Assembly (NCBI GenBank): GCA_025997715.1
Contig: BNUY01000034.1
Coordinates: forward strand, 1 to 21,774
DNA: 21,774 nt
Source of the DNA: Spirochaetia bacterium
GTDB taxonomy: Bacteria; Spirochaetota; Spirochaetia; Treponematales; Breznakiellaceae
Direction of reading: 5' to 3'
Positions 14,076 through 21,612 of the stretch are shown here, piece by piece. A program made the translations under genes and the position numbers. How positions within the stretch are numbered: position 1 is the first letter of the stretch; each line of letters starts with the position of its first letter. The notes under the pieces were generated by a model, which saw only the letters and a program-made list of their open reading frames with translations, was not told the origin of the DNA and did not search any database.

Positions 14076-14097
14076 AATGGTGCCTGTCACCATTTTT
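14076..14097 (+). terminator. Rho-independent terminator after the zinc-ribbon gene
   Basis: AATGGTG (14076-14082) pairs with CACCATT (14088-14094) around a 5-base loop, followed by TTT. It lies 23 bases past the stop codon at 14052. Confidence 0.65.
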
Positions 14098-14102
14098 GAT
14101 CT

Positions 14103-14182
14103 AACCACGAATGGGCACGAATTAACACGAATAGATACGGATAGTGTGGTTTATTGATGATTTATTCGTGTTTTTCGTGGTT
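14103..14182. repeat. 80-bp imperfect palindrome, MITE-like intergenic repeat
   Basis: The left arm AACCACGAATGGGCACGAAT (14103-14122) is matched in inverse by ATTCGTG-tttt-TCGTGGTT (14164-14182), with internal CACGAAT/ACGAAT repeats. Dispersed palindromes of the CACGAAT...ATTCGTG type occur in many bacterial genomes. It contains no coding capacity. Confidence 0.65.
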
Positions 14183-14283
14183 GTTCTTCTCCTAAGTAAA
14201 CGCATATGGTGTCCGATACCCTGCTGATAACAACCCGCAAGGCAGGGCCTGTCATGGTACCTGGGAGAAACTTAATCCGGCGC

Positions 14284-14312
14284 TTGATTTCTTTGAAAGT
14301 ATATGCTATCCT
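14284..14312 (+). promoter_or_regulatory. Probable promoter of the PIN toxin gene
   Basis: TTGATT (14284-14289), a 17-bp spacer and TATCCT (14307-14312). The ATG at 14320 is about where transcription would begin, so the mRNA may be leaderless; no Shine-Dalgarno is visible. Confidence 0.4.
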
Positions 14313-14319
14313 ATGTAGT

Positions 14320-14763
14320 ATGGAAATTTATATGGATTGCTGTTGCCTAAACAGGCCATTTGATGATCAAACTCAGGACAAAATCCGTATAGAAAGTGAT
14401 ACCATAATGGCCATTTTATGGAAGTGTTTTTATGGTAAATGGCTCCTGATTGGAAGTGATATAGTTACCTACGAAATTATGAAAACACCGGATTTGGGTA
14501 AAAGAAATAAAGTATTAAATGTATATTCTATAAAGAAGGATGATGTTTCCTTCAGTGATGAAATACAAAACAGGGCGTTGGAATTACAAAAGTACGGATT
14601 AAAAGCATTGGACAGTTTACATTTTGCCTCTGCTGAATACAAAAATGTATCAGTTTTATTAACCGTTGATAAGGATTTTGTCACGAGCGCAAAACAGATT
14701 AGATCATCGCTGCTAATCGAAAACCCGGTAACATGGTATATGAAGGAGATTGAATATGAATAA
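14320..14763 (+). CDS. PIN-domain ribonuclease, probable toxin
   Basis: A 147-residue protein. The acidic residues expected of a PIN active site are present: D6 in YMDCCCLNRPFDD, E52 in VTYEIM, D98 in KALDSLHFA and D117/D119 in LLTVDKDF. PIN domains are metal-dependent RNases and the toxins of VapBC-type systems. I start it at ATG 14320; an in-frame ATG at 14206 would add an upstream extension running through intergenic repeat sequence. It overlaps the small downstream gene by 8 bp, the tight coupling expected of a toxin-antitoxin pair, although here the toxin comes first. Codon use is AT-rich like other accessory genes in the window. Confidence 0.85.
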   Translation: MEIYMDCCCLNRPFDDQTQDKIRIESDTIMAILWKCFYGKWLLIGSDIVTYEIMKTPDLGKRNKVLNVYSIKKDDVSFSDEIQNRALELQKYGLKALDSLHFASAEYKNVSVLLTVDKDFVTSAKQIRSSLLIENPVTWYMKEIEYE

Positions 14764-14968
14764 TCAAGTAATCACAAGGGATATAAATGCCATACGGAAA
14801 TTAGGAATAGAAGCATTGATGGAAAAACTGGGCCCGGTAGGCATGGTTGAATTTATGCACCAATTTGATTCCGGCTATGGCGATTATACGAAAGAACGGC
14901 ATGCTTGGCTGGATAATCTAACTATTGAAGATATAAGCCGCGAAATAAAAAATATAAATAAGGTGTAA
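14756..14968 (+). CDS. Probable antitoxin partner of the PIN protein
   Basis: A 70-residue protein. ATG 14756 lies 7 bases after AGGAG (14744-14748), inside the end of the PIN gene. An N-terminal helix (INAIRKLGIEALMEKLGPVG) is followed by a distinctive patch (MVEFMHQFDSGYGDYTKERH, then AWLDNL) and a short C-terminal helix (IEDISREIKNINKV). It is not an evident VapB, AbrB, Phd or ribbon-helix-helix protein. From size, overlap and partner I infer an antitoxin of an uncommon type; I recall similar GYGDYTKERH-containing proteins beside PIN genes in treponemes, but cannot verify that here. A stem (TTTATTCGT/ACGGATAAA, 14975-14995) lies downstream. Confidence 0.65.
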   Translation: MNNQVITRDINAIRKLGIEALMEKLGPVGMVEFMHQFDSGYGDYTKERHAWLDNLTIEDISREIKNINKV

Positions 14969-15107
14969 ATAGGGTTTATTCGTAATACGGATAAAGTATA
15001 TCGGCGGTTGTTGAAACCATGATATGGCAGTGTATCACCCCTTCCCCTCCATCTTCACCCGAAACTTGACTATCAGTGCCGTCGCTTCTTAGAAAAGGAG
15101 TTTCTAA

Positions 15108-15188
15108 ATGAAAAGATTTATTACTGCTCTTTTTATAGGTTTATTTTTGATTTATAGCCGCAATAAGTTAAGGCAAAATGGCACATAA
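15108..15188 (+). CDS. 26-residue signal-peptide-like ORF, probable gene remnant
   Basis: AAGGAG (15095-15100) lies 7 bases before ATG, and the product starts MKRFITALFIGLFLIYSRNK, a perfect signal-peptide or membrane-anchor sequence, then stops after 26 residues. It may be the truncated start of a lost exported protein, or a genuine small membrane protein. No further exported frame continues downstream. Confidence 0.4.
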   Translation: MKRFITALFIGLFLIYSRNKLRQNGT

Positions 15189-15342
15189 CTCTTATTAGGC
15201 GAATAAACAAAATGAAAAAGCATAGTATACTTTAGCGGCTTGGAAAATTATTAGGAAATAGGGCAGACGCTATCCTGACGAACCGGAAATCTTCGCCATG
15301 TTCGCCGCCTTTGAAAAAATTTTTTCCAGGTACCGCCCTTCG
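15189..15342. other. Intergenic sequence with an unassigned minus-strand coding tail
   Basis: The minus-strand frame ending at the TAG at 15272-15270 reads [13 protein letters not shown] and then SKAANMAKISGSSG. It directly follows the ribokinase remnant in another register. It looks protein-like but I recognise no family; it may be the tail of the same decayed locus. Nothing else is seen here. Confidence 0.3.
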
Positions 15343-15518
15343 TCAATGGTCAGCCCCGCCCAGCCATGCGGCGGCGATGGCCTGGTTAGACCCCTTCCCG
15401 CCATGTAATTGACAGAAATCTTTTCCTAATACCGTTTGCCCCTTCGCCGGAAAAGTTTTGCAACAGTCTTATCGCGCATAGCGCCTAATGCCAGCAGATC
15501 CGTTTGACAAATAACCAT
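15343..15518 (-). pseudogene. rbsK: Ribokinase (PfkB family) N-terminal remnant, frameshifted
   Basis: On the minus strand, a frame closed by TGA at 15345-15343 reads [15 protein letters not shown], then [16 protein letters not shown]. This is the unmistakable N-terminal signature of ribokinases (consensus PAKGETVLG...GGKGANQAVAAARLG), which phosphorylate ribose. It has no start in its own frame. A second frame from ATG 15518 ([20 protein letters not shown]) joins it if one base is shifted near the A/T runs at 15451-15459. Only about 50 of the usual roughly 300 residues remain and the catalytic C-terminus is absent. This is a decayed sugar-kinase gene, not a functional one. Confidence 0.75.
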
Positions 15519-15609
15519 ATATTTTTACCCAAGGCGAATCAACAACTATTAGACATATTTCTGCAGTAACATGGACAAACCCCCGTTTTCCGGCTATTCT
15601 TAAACCCCT

Positions 15610-16332
15610 ATGGCTCAGCGTTTCCCCTTCATCGCCGCCGTCAAATACTCTTTCCCGGTCCTCCTGGGTTACCCGGCCATCGGCATTGCCGCGGGGCTTC
15701 TCGTGGTGGACGCCGGCTACCCCTGGTGGCTGGCCCTGGTGATGAGCCTGGTGATGTACGCCGGCGCGGGGCAATATATCGCCGTGGGGCTTTTTGCCGC
15801 CGGTGCAGGGCTTGTGGAGGCGGCCCTGGTTCAGTTGGTGGTCAACGCCCGGCATATAGCCTACGGCCTGACCATGTTCAAACGGTTCAATGCCGCAGGC
15901 CCCTATAAATGGTACCTTATCTTTGCCCTGACAGATGAAACCTTCGCCCTCCTTTCCGCCTTCTGCGAAGGGACCCTGTCGGATGATGAAGACCGTGAAC
16001 ATCAAAGCCGGTTCATGTTCCTGGTGGCGCTCCTGGACCATGGGTACTGGACCGTCGGCGCCGTGATTGGAGCCCTGCTGGGAACCCTCATTCCCTTTAG
16101 TATGGAAGGAATCAGCTTTGCCCTCAGCGCCCTGTTCATTGTGCTCATGATCGAGCAGATACTCCGGGTTAAGCGGCCCGGCCCCTTCGTCATCTCCGCG
16201 CTGGCGGCAATCCTGGCGGTGGTGTTTCTCCCGTCCCGGCTCTCCCTGCTTTCGGCCATGGTGATTGCCCTTGTCGCCGTACAACTACTGACCGCGGACC
16301 CTGTCCGGGGAAAGGGGGCCGGAAATGGTTAG
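15610..16332 (+). CDS. azlC: AzlC family branched-chain amino acid export subunit
   Basis: The large, polytopic inner-membrane subunit of the AzlCD/BrnFE exporter, which expels branched-chain amino acids or analogues such as azaleucine. The 240 residues include many hydrophobic segments and the family pattern near the start (FPVLLGYPAIGIAAGLLV), plus SLVMYAGAGQYIAVGLF, VNARHIAYGL and FALTDETFAL. ATG 15610 fits the family's usual N-terminus although no strong Shine-Dalgarno is seen. It overlaps azlD by 8 bp, the usual arrangement. No dedicated Lrp/AsnC-type regulator lies beside it; upstream is the pseudogene-bearing gap. Confidence 0.95.
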   Translation: MAQRFPFIAAVKYSFPVLLGYPAIGIAAGLLVVDAGYPWWLALVMSLVMYAGAGQYIAVGLFAAGAGLVEAALVQLVVNARHIAYGLTMFKRFNAAGPYKWYLIFALTDETFALLSAFCEGTLSDDEDREHQSRFMFLVALLDHGYWTVGAVIGALLGTLIPFSMEGISFALSALFIVLMIEQILRVKRPGPFVISALAAILAVVFLPSRLSLLSAMVIALVAVQLLTADPVRGKGAGNG

Positions 16333-16669
16333 CATCCCTCAAGCGCTGCTTATGACCTTCATCATGGGTGCGGTGATATTTTTCTGCCGGGTATTTCCCT
16401 TCATTTTTTTCCGGGAACGGAAAAGGAGCGGTGGAAAAGCATCGGAAACCTTCCTCTCCCTGGTTGAAAAGACCGCCCCCCCGGTTGCTATGACCGTGCT
16501 GGCCTTCAATGCCATAAGCGGGCCTATCAAGGATAATATCCACGCAAGCATCCCGGTGCTGGCCGCCTCCGCCTTTACCGCCCTGACCCATCTGTGGAAG
16601 CGGAATGCCCTGATCAGCATCATCGGCGGGACCCTGGTGTATATGGTTTTGAGCAGGGTACTGTTCTAA
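16325..16669 (+). CDS. azlD: AzlD family branched-chain amino acid export subunit
   Basis: The small inner-membrane subunit of the AzlCD exporter; 114 residues with about four hydrophobic helices (LLMTFIMGAVIFFCRVFPFI, PPVAMTVLAFNAI, PVLAASAFTALTHLW, ISIIGGTLVYMVLSRVLF). The FFCRVFPF segment and TAPPVAMTVLAF match AzlD proteins. ATG overlaps the end of azlC by 8 bp, so translation is coupled. Length is normal for the family. Confidence 0.93.
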   Translation: MVSIPQALLMTFIMGAVIFFCRVFPFIFFRERKRSGGKASETFLSLVEKTAPPVAMTVLAFNAISGPIKDNIHASIPVLAASAFTALTHLWKRNALISIIGGTLVYMVLSRVLF

Positions 16670-16681
16670 GGGTTTATATGC

Positions 16682-16687
16682 TATACT
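16682..16687 (+). promoter_or_regulatory. Possible -10 box of the Uma2-family gene
   Basis: TATACT lies 20 bases before ATG 16707 in the 37-bp gap after azlD. The -35 region falls in the azlD coding end and is weak. GGGAG precedes the start codon. Confidence 0.3.
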
Positions 16688-16706
16688 CCACAACAGGGAG
16701 CACACC

Positions 16707-17261
16707 ATGCCATTGCTAAAGGAAAAAGAATACTATACCTACGCCGACTACCTTGAGTGGGACGAAAATTACCGGGCGGAGATCATCAACGGGGAAGTCT
16801 ATGAGATGAGCAGTCCGGCTACCATCCACCAGGACATCTCTATGAACCTATCGGGAATACTTTGGACTTACCTAAAAGGGAAGACTTGCCGGGCGTTTGC
16901 GGCGCCCTTTGATGTACGGCTCTTCCCGGAGCCGGACAAAAGCGATAATACGGTGTTGCAGCCCGACCTGATGGTCATCTGCGATCCTTCAAAAATCGGT
17001 AAGCTGAGCTGCAATGGCGCGCCTGACCTGGTTATAGAGATTCTGTCTCCGTCAAACACCGGCAAAGACCTGATTATTAAATTCAACCTGTATCTTGAAG
17101 CCGGGGTACGGGAGTACTGGGTTATCGACCCGGAAACCAGTCTGGTGAAGGTCAATCTCTTTGAAAAAGGGCACTACAATGTTTCAACATACGGCAGATC
17201 AGATATGGTTCCGGTTACCGTACTGCCGGGGCTTACCATCGACCTAAAGACGCTTTTCTGA
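16707..17261 (+). CDS. Uma2 family endonuclease-fold protein (DUF820)
   Basis: A 184-residue cytoplasmic protein. Visible family features in order: an N-terminal YTYADYLEWDENYRAEIING that includes the conserved E-I-ING motif, then SSPATIHQDIS. The PD-(D/E)XK-type core follows as VLQPDLMVICD...PDLVIEILSPSN with a downstream K in DLIIKF, and VREYWVIDPE closes it. Uma2 proteins are widespread, often multi-copy, restriction-like nucleases of unclear role. GGGAG sits about 8 bases before ATG, and 12 bp separate it from recJ, so they may be cotranscribed. Catalytic-type residues D, E and K appear intact. Confidence 0.88.
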   Translation: MPLLKEKEYYTYADYLEWDENYRAEIINGEVYEMSSPATIHQDISMNLSGILWTYLKGKTCRAFAAPFDVRLFPEPDKSDNTVLQPDLMVICDPSKIGKLSCNGAPDLVIEILSPSNTGKDLIIKFNLYLEAGVREYWVIDPETSLVKVNLFEKGHYNVSTYGRSDMVPVTVLPGLTIDLKTLF

Positions 17262-17273
17262 TATGCTTTCACC

Positions 17274-19418
17274 ATGATTTGGGACAAAAAAGACATACCC
17301 CCGGAACTGGTAAAGGAACTGGCGGATAAATACGGCTGCGATCTCCTCACCGCCTCCATCCTGGTGCGGCGGGGGCTTACCACGGGCGAAACAATACGCT
17401 ATTTCCTTGAAGACGATCCCCGGCACTTCCGGAACCCCTTTGGTCTGCCCGGCATGGACGCCGCGGTGGAGCGTATCCTGGGGGCTAAGGAGGAGGGCGA
17501 GAAGGTCCTGGTGTTCGGCGACCGGGATGTGGACGGCATCACCAGTACCGCTATGCTTACGGGCTTCCTCCTCAAGCAGGGTATGGATGTCAAATGGCGG
17601 CTCCCCCTGGGGGACGAGCCCTACGGCCTTTCCCAAAAAGCGGTGGAGGAGTTTGCCGCCGAGGGCGGGACTCTGATCATCACCGTGGACTGCGGCATCT
17701 CCAACATGGCCGAGGTGGATAGGGCGGCGGAGTTGGGGGTCGATGTGATCGTCACGGACCACCACAACCCCCAGGATAAACTTCCCCAGGCCTACACTAT
17801 CGTTAATCCCAAGCTGAAGGATTCAACCTACCCCTTCCGCGATTTGGCAGGCTGCGGGGTAGCCTATAAGCTGGTGAGCGCCCTGCGGTTTGCCCTAAAG
17901 AGTGAGCTTTACAATCAGCCGGTCTGTTTTCTCAATGCCCTGCCTTCCAACGATTCCTATATTATTGAAATCGCCAAAATGGTGAACCTTGCGGTGATTG
18001 ACCGGCTTACGGAAACGGTGGTGCCGGGCATGGTGGGCATAGGTGAAACCCGGATTCCCGCGTTTCTGGAGGGCCAGCAGATCCTGGCTTGGGACGCGCC
18101 GCTGCAGAAGAAGACCCTGGTGAAGATATTCGGCGCGGGGTTTGAGATTTATATGCTTGATATGGCCCCGGAAATAGGGCGGCAGATTCCCCAGGCGGCG
18201 GGGAAGAGCCTGCTCCGGCTCAAGGAGATTTCCCGTATTGCCCGGTACGCCGATAAGCCCATGGGGGAGATGGATATCTTTATCAACCTCTTCACCTCCT
18301 TTGTCCAAAAAAAGGAGGGACATTTTACTCCGGAGGATAACACGGACCTCCAGCTTGCCGCCGTGGGAACCGTGGCGGATATCATGCCCCTGCGGGACGA
18401 AAACCGCATCATCGTCCGCCGGGGACTTGCATCCCTGGTGGAAAAGCCCCGGCCCGGGCTGTCGGACCTGCTCTTTAAGCTGGGCCTGGCGGGACGGCGT
18501 TTCGGGACTACCGAACTATCCTGGCAGCTCTGCCCCGCCATCAATGCTGCGGGCCGCATGGGCCGCCCCGACAAAGCAGTAGCATTACTGTTGTCGGATG
18601 ACCCAAAGGAGCGGGAAGCCCTGGCATCGGAAATCATCACCCTGAACGAAGCCCGGAAAAAACTGGGTGAGGAAATCTGGCTCCTGGTGGAACCCCTGGC
18701 TCAGGAAAGTCAGGAACGGTACGGGGGAAAACTGGTCCTCGCCGCCGCCGGGGGTATTCCCCGGGGAGTCACGGGGCTCATGGCGGGCCGACTGGTGAGT
18801 CGGTTTAAAACCCCCGCACTGGTGGTGTCCTTTACGGAGGAAACCGCCACGGGCTCTCTCCGTTCCACCCGGGGCTACGGCCTCCGTTTCCTTCTGGAAG
18901 CCTGCGCCGACCTGTTTCTTGACTGGGGGGGCCACGATTTTGCCGCCGGGTTCAGCATGGTCATAGCTAATTGGGAACCCTTCCTGGAACGGCTCCTCAC
19001 CATTACTGCTGCCATGGAACTGGGGGAAGCGGCCTCTGAAGAAACAATTTTTGTGGACGCGGAATTCTCCGGCCCCCGGACCGCCCAATTTCTTACCACC
19101 GAGCTTTTTCAACTGGCGGATCGCTTTGAACCCTACGGTGAAGAAAATCGCCCCCTCAACTTTCTGGCACGGGGGCTCAAGGTTACGGATATCATCCTTA
19201 TGGGGAAACCGGAGGCCAAACATGCCAAGCTCACCCTGGATACGGGGAAGGTAAAATGGCCTGCGGTATACTGGCAGGCGGCGGATAAGGTTAAGCGGGA
19301 CTTCGACAAAAACGATACGGTGGATCTGGTGTTTACCCTGAACCGCAACTGGTTCAATGGCTCTGAAACGCCCCAGCTTATGGTTACGGACTTGAAACGG
19401 TTTAGTAATGAACATTGA
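17274..19418 (+). CDS. recJ: Single-stranded-DNA-specific exonuclease RecJ
   Basis: A 5'-3' exonuclease acting on single-stranded DNA in recombination and repair. The 714 residues include the DHH core: motif I GDRDVDG (residues 82-88), VDCG (138-141) and TDHH (161-164). QLCPAINAAGRMG follows, then the DHHA1 domain with GIPRGVTGLMAGRL, TGSLRSTRGYG and GGHDFAAG (from 552), and a C-terminal OB-like domain. Motif I usually reads GDYD or GDFD; here Arg replaces the aromatic residue while the metal-binding aspartates stay. The length exceeds the common 560-600, with an insertion around residues 200-370. There is no clear Shine-Dalgarno, and the gene overlaps the U32 gene by 11 bp. Confidence 0.94.
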   Translation: MIWDKKDIPPELVKELADKYGCDLLTASILVRRGLTTGETIRYFLEDDPRHFRNPFGLPGMDAAVERILGAKEEGEKVLVFGDRDVDGITSTAMLTGFLLKQGMDVKWRLPLGDEPYGLSQKAVEEFAAEGGTLIITVDCGISNMAEVDRAAELGVDVIVTDHHNPQDKLPQAYTIVNPKLKDSTYPFRDLAGCGVAYKLVSALRFALKSELYNQPVCFLNALPSNDSYIIEIAKMVNLAVIDRLTETVVPGMVGIGETRIPAFLEGQQILAWDAPLQKKTLVKIFGAGFEIYMLDMAPEIGRQIPQAAGKSLLRLKEISRIARYADKPMGEMDIFINLFTSFVQKKEGHFTPEDNTDLQLAAVGTVADIMPLRDENRIIVRRGLASLVEKPRPGLSDLLFKLGLAGRRFGTTELSWQLCPAINAAGRMGRPDKAVALLLSDDPKEREALASEIITLNEARKKLGEEIWLLVEPLAQESQERYGGKLVLAAAGGIPRGVTGLMAGRLVSRFKTPALVVSFTEETATGSLRSTRGYGLRFLLEACADLFLDWGGHDFAAGFSMVIANWEPFLERLLTITAAMELGEAASEETIFVDAEFSGPRTAQFLTTELFQLADRFEPYGEENRPLNFLARGLKVTDIILMGKPEAKHAKLTLDTGKVKWPAVYWQAADKVKRDFDKNDTVDLVFTLNRNWFNGSETPQLMVTDLKRFSNEH

Positions 19419-21612
19419 ACTCCTTGCCCCCGCAGGCTCCCCGGAGTCCCTGGACGCCGCGATAGGCGAAGGGGCGGACGCGGTGTACCTGGGGCTGAAA
19501 AACTTCAACGCCCGAATCCGGAGCGCCAATTTTGCCTATTCCCAGTTTGAGGGCCTGCTCCGCAGGTTGCATCGGATGAACCGCAAGGTCTACGTCACGG
19601 TCAATACGGTTTTTGAGCAGCGGGAAGCCGACCGGGTGTACCAGCTTCTTAAATATCTGGCGAACCTGGGGCCGGACGGCATCATCGTCCAGGATTTTGG
19701 GGTGATAAAAATGGTCCGGGACAACTTCCCGGCCCTGAAACTTCACGCATCCACCCAGATGAATATCGCCTCTGCCCGTGGGGCGAACATCCTTTCCAAA
19801 CACGGCTTTTCCCGGGTGGTTCTTGCCCGGGAGCTTGCCCTGGAGGAAATCCGGGATATACGGGATAACACCAACATGGCCCTGGAGGTCTTTGTCCACG
19901 GCGCCCTCTGCGTCAGCGCATCCGGGCTGTGCCTCTTTTCCAGCTACCTGGGGGGCAAGTCTGCCAACCGGGGCATGTGTACCCAAGCTTGCCGCCGCCT
20001 CTACCGGCACGATGACCGGGAATCCGGCTACTACTTCAGCCCCGGCGACCTCCAGCTTTTGGAACAGGCGCCTGCTCTTGCTGATGCCGGGGTGGCTTCT
20101 TTCAAAATCGAAGGGCGGATGAAGAGCGCCGAATATGTGGGGACCGTGGTGTCCGCCTACCGCCGGGTCATCGACGGCCTTGAGGGGGACCGGGAACGGA
20201 GCCTTGCCGAAGGACTACGCATACTCCGCAATGACTTTGCCCGGACAAAAACTACCTTCTACTTTGCAGAAAAGGCGCCCGGCGCCTGGCTGAACCCGCA
20301 ACAGGATGGGGGGACGGGCATACCCCTGGGGACCATACTCCGGGTAAGGGGCTCTGAGGGCGAAATGCGGGGCCGCCAAGGCCTTATCACCGGGGGGCCG
20401 CCCCTGCCGGGCCTTGGGGATTCGGTGCGGTTCCATCGCCGGGACGATTCGGATAGGCAGTCCCATAAGCTCAGCTTTGCGGAAGACGAGGCGGGCTCGG
20501 GGCCGGAGGGCGGCGCTCGGGGGCGGTGGATATCCATTCCCCAGGGCTTTGACGCCGGGGACTCGGTTTACCTGATCCAAACCAGGGCCATGTCCCGGCG
20601 CTATACCCCGGTTATACCCAACAATCTGGATACCTGCCGCCGCCTTCCCGGCCATGACAAGGCCCCGGAACTAAGCCTGGGGGCGGTAAAGAAGAAGAAT
20701 GGCAAAACTTTTCCCGAGGGAATCTACGCGATGGTATCCCGGCCGGAGGATCTGTTTGTGGTTCAGTCGGTCAGGCCTATCCGGGCTATGGCGGAGTATA
20801 ACCGCAAGACCGCCGCCTGGCTTCTGGGGGAAGACAAGCCCCCGTTGCCCTTTCGGTGCGGGGAACTCATCCTGGTTCTTGACCCTTATTTTCCGCAAGC
20901 CCTGGACAGTATTCTTACGGAGGAAATCCCCCGGCTCGTTGAAAAAGGCTACCGGGAATTTGTGGTGAATAATCCCGGGCACTTTGCCCTGTTCCGGGAT
21001 ATGCCGGTGGTACGGCTTATTGCCGGGCCCTACCTGTACGCCTTTAACCGCTGGTCTGCCGCATTTATTTCCGATATGGGGACGGACACCATCATCTCCC
21101 CCCTGGAAAACAACCGGCAAAACTGGGAGCGGACCATCGAACAAAACCGGCGTTCCCAGGGCTTTATCACGGTCTTTGCCTACCCCGCGTTATTTCGTAT
21201 CAGGGCGGATTTGGGGCGGGTCTACGATTTTGGGAATTTTCAGGACAGCCGGGATGAACAATTCAGGCTTATCAGTGAACGGGACGGCTCCCGTGTCTAC
21301 CCGGAAAAGCCCTTTGCCATTATCGACAAGATACCCTTCTTGCAGGAAGCGGGGTTCCGGCGTTTCATCCTGGACTTTTCCGGGCCGGTTTTGAAAAAAA
21401 AGGACTACAAGGACATTATGAACGCGGTGAAGAACGCGGCGCCCCTGCCCAATGCGTTTCGCTTTAACTGGAAGGACGGGTTCTACACCCAGGAGGAAGG
21501 GAAAAAGCAGCCACTCCCGAAAAATCAGGGGGTGATGTTCCAGGGCAGCAGTTGCCCCCAATCGTCGCCGGGGGCCAAGGTTGGCACTTTGTCAAAAACG
21601 GTTTTCAGGTAA
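19408..21612 (+). CDS. U32 family peptidase-like protein, 3' end altered by IS66
   Basis: A 734-residue protein of the collagenase-like U32 family. The N-terminal TIM barrel begins LLAPAGSPESLDAAIGEGAD. The signature region (HGALCVSASGLC...GMCTQACRR) contains four cysteines (C168, C175, C191, C195) of the kind that bind a 4Fe-4S cluster in RlhA, TrhP and UbiU. An RNA or cofactor hydroxylation role is therefore more likely than proteolysis. A long C-terminal half includes DUF3656-like sequence. It overlaps recJ by 11 bp. The last 29 residues or so (from about 706) are encoded opposite the end of an IS66 transposase, so the native C-terminus was probably replaced by the insertion; core domains are intact. 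Confidence 0.88.
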   Translation: MNIELLAPAGSPESLDAAIGEGADAVYLGLKNFNARIRSANFAYSQFEGLLRRLHRMNRKVYVTVNTVFEQREADRVYQLLKYLANLGPDGIIVQDFGVIKMVRDNFPALKLHASTQMNIASARGANILSKHGFSRVVLARELALEEIRDIRDNTNMALEVFVHGALCVSASGLCLFSSYLGGKSANRGMCTQACRRLYRHDDRESGYYFSPGDLQLLEQAPALADAGVASFKIEGRMKSAEYVGTVVSAYRRVIDGLEGDRERSLAEGLRILRNDFARTKTTFYFAEKAPGAWLNPQQDGGTGIPLGTILRVRGSEGEMRGRQGLITGGPPLPGLGDSVRFHRRDDSDRQSHKLSFAEDEAGSGPEGGARGRWISIPQGFDAGDSVYLIQTRAMSRRYTPVIPNNLDTCRRLPGHDKAPELSLGAVKKKNGKTFPEGIYAMVSRPEDLFVVQSVRPIRAMAEYNRKTAAWLLGEDKPPLPFRCGELILVLDPYFPQALDSILTEEIPRLVEKGYREFVVNNPGHFALFRDMPVVRLIAGPYLYAFNRWSAAFISDMGTDTIISPLENNRQNWERTIEQNRRSQGFITVFAYPALFRIRADLGRVYDFGNFQDSRDEQFRLISERDGSRVYPEKPFAIIDKIPFLQEAGFRRFILDFSGPVLKKKDYKDIMNAVKNAAPLPNAFRFNWKDGFYTQEEGKKQPLPKNQGVMFQGSSCPQSSPGAKVGTLSKTVFR

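Noticed and set aside
14975..14995. Terminator after the 70-residue antitoxin candidate
   Set aside because: The TTTATTCGT/ACGGATAAA stem is weak and has no following T-run, so I did not call it a terminator.
15469..16284. 271-codon minus-strand ORF opposite azlC
   Set aside because: Low-complexity His/Gly/Gln-rich translation typical of the antisense of a GC-rich membrane gene; azlC on the plus strand is clearly real.
18585..19529. 314-codon minus-strand ORF opposite recJ
   Set aside because: Antisense shadow of conserved recJ motifs, with no ribosome site or recognisable domain.
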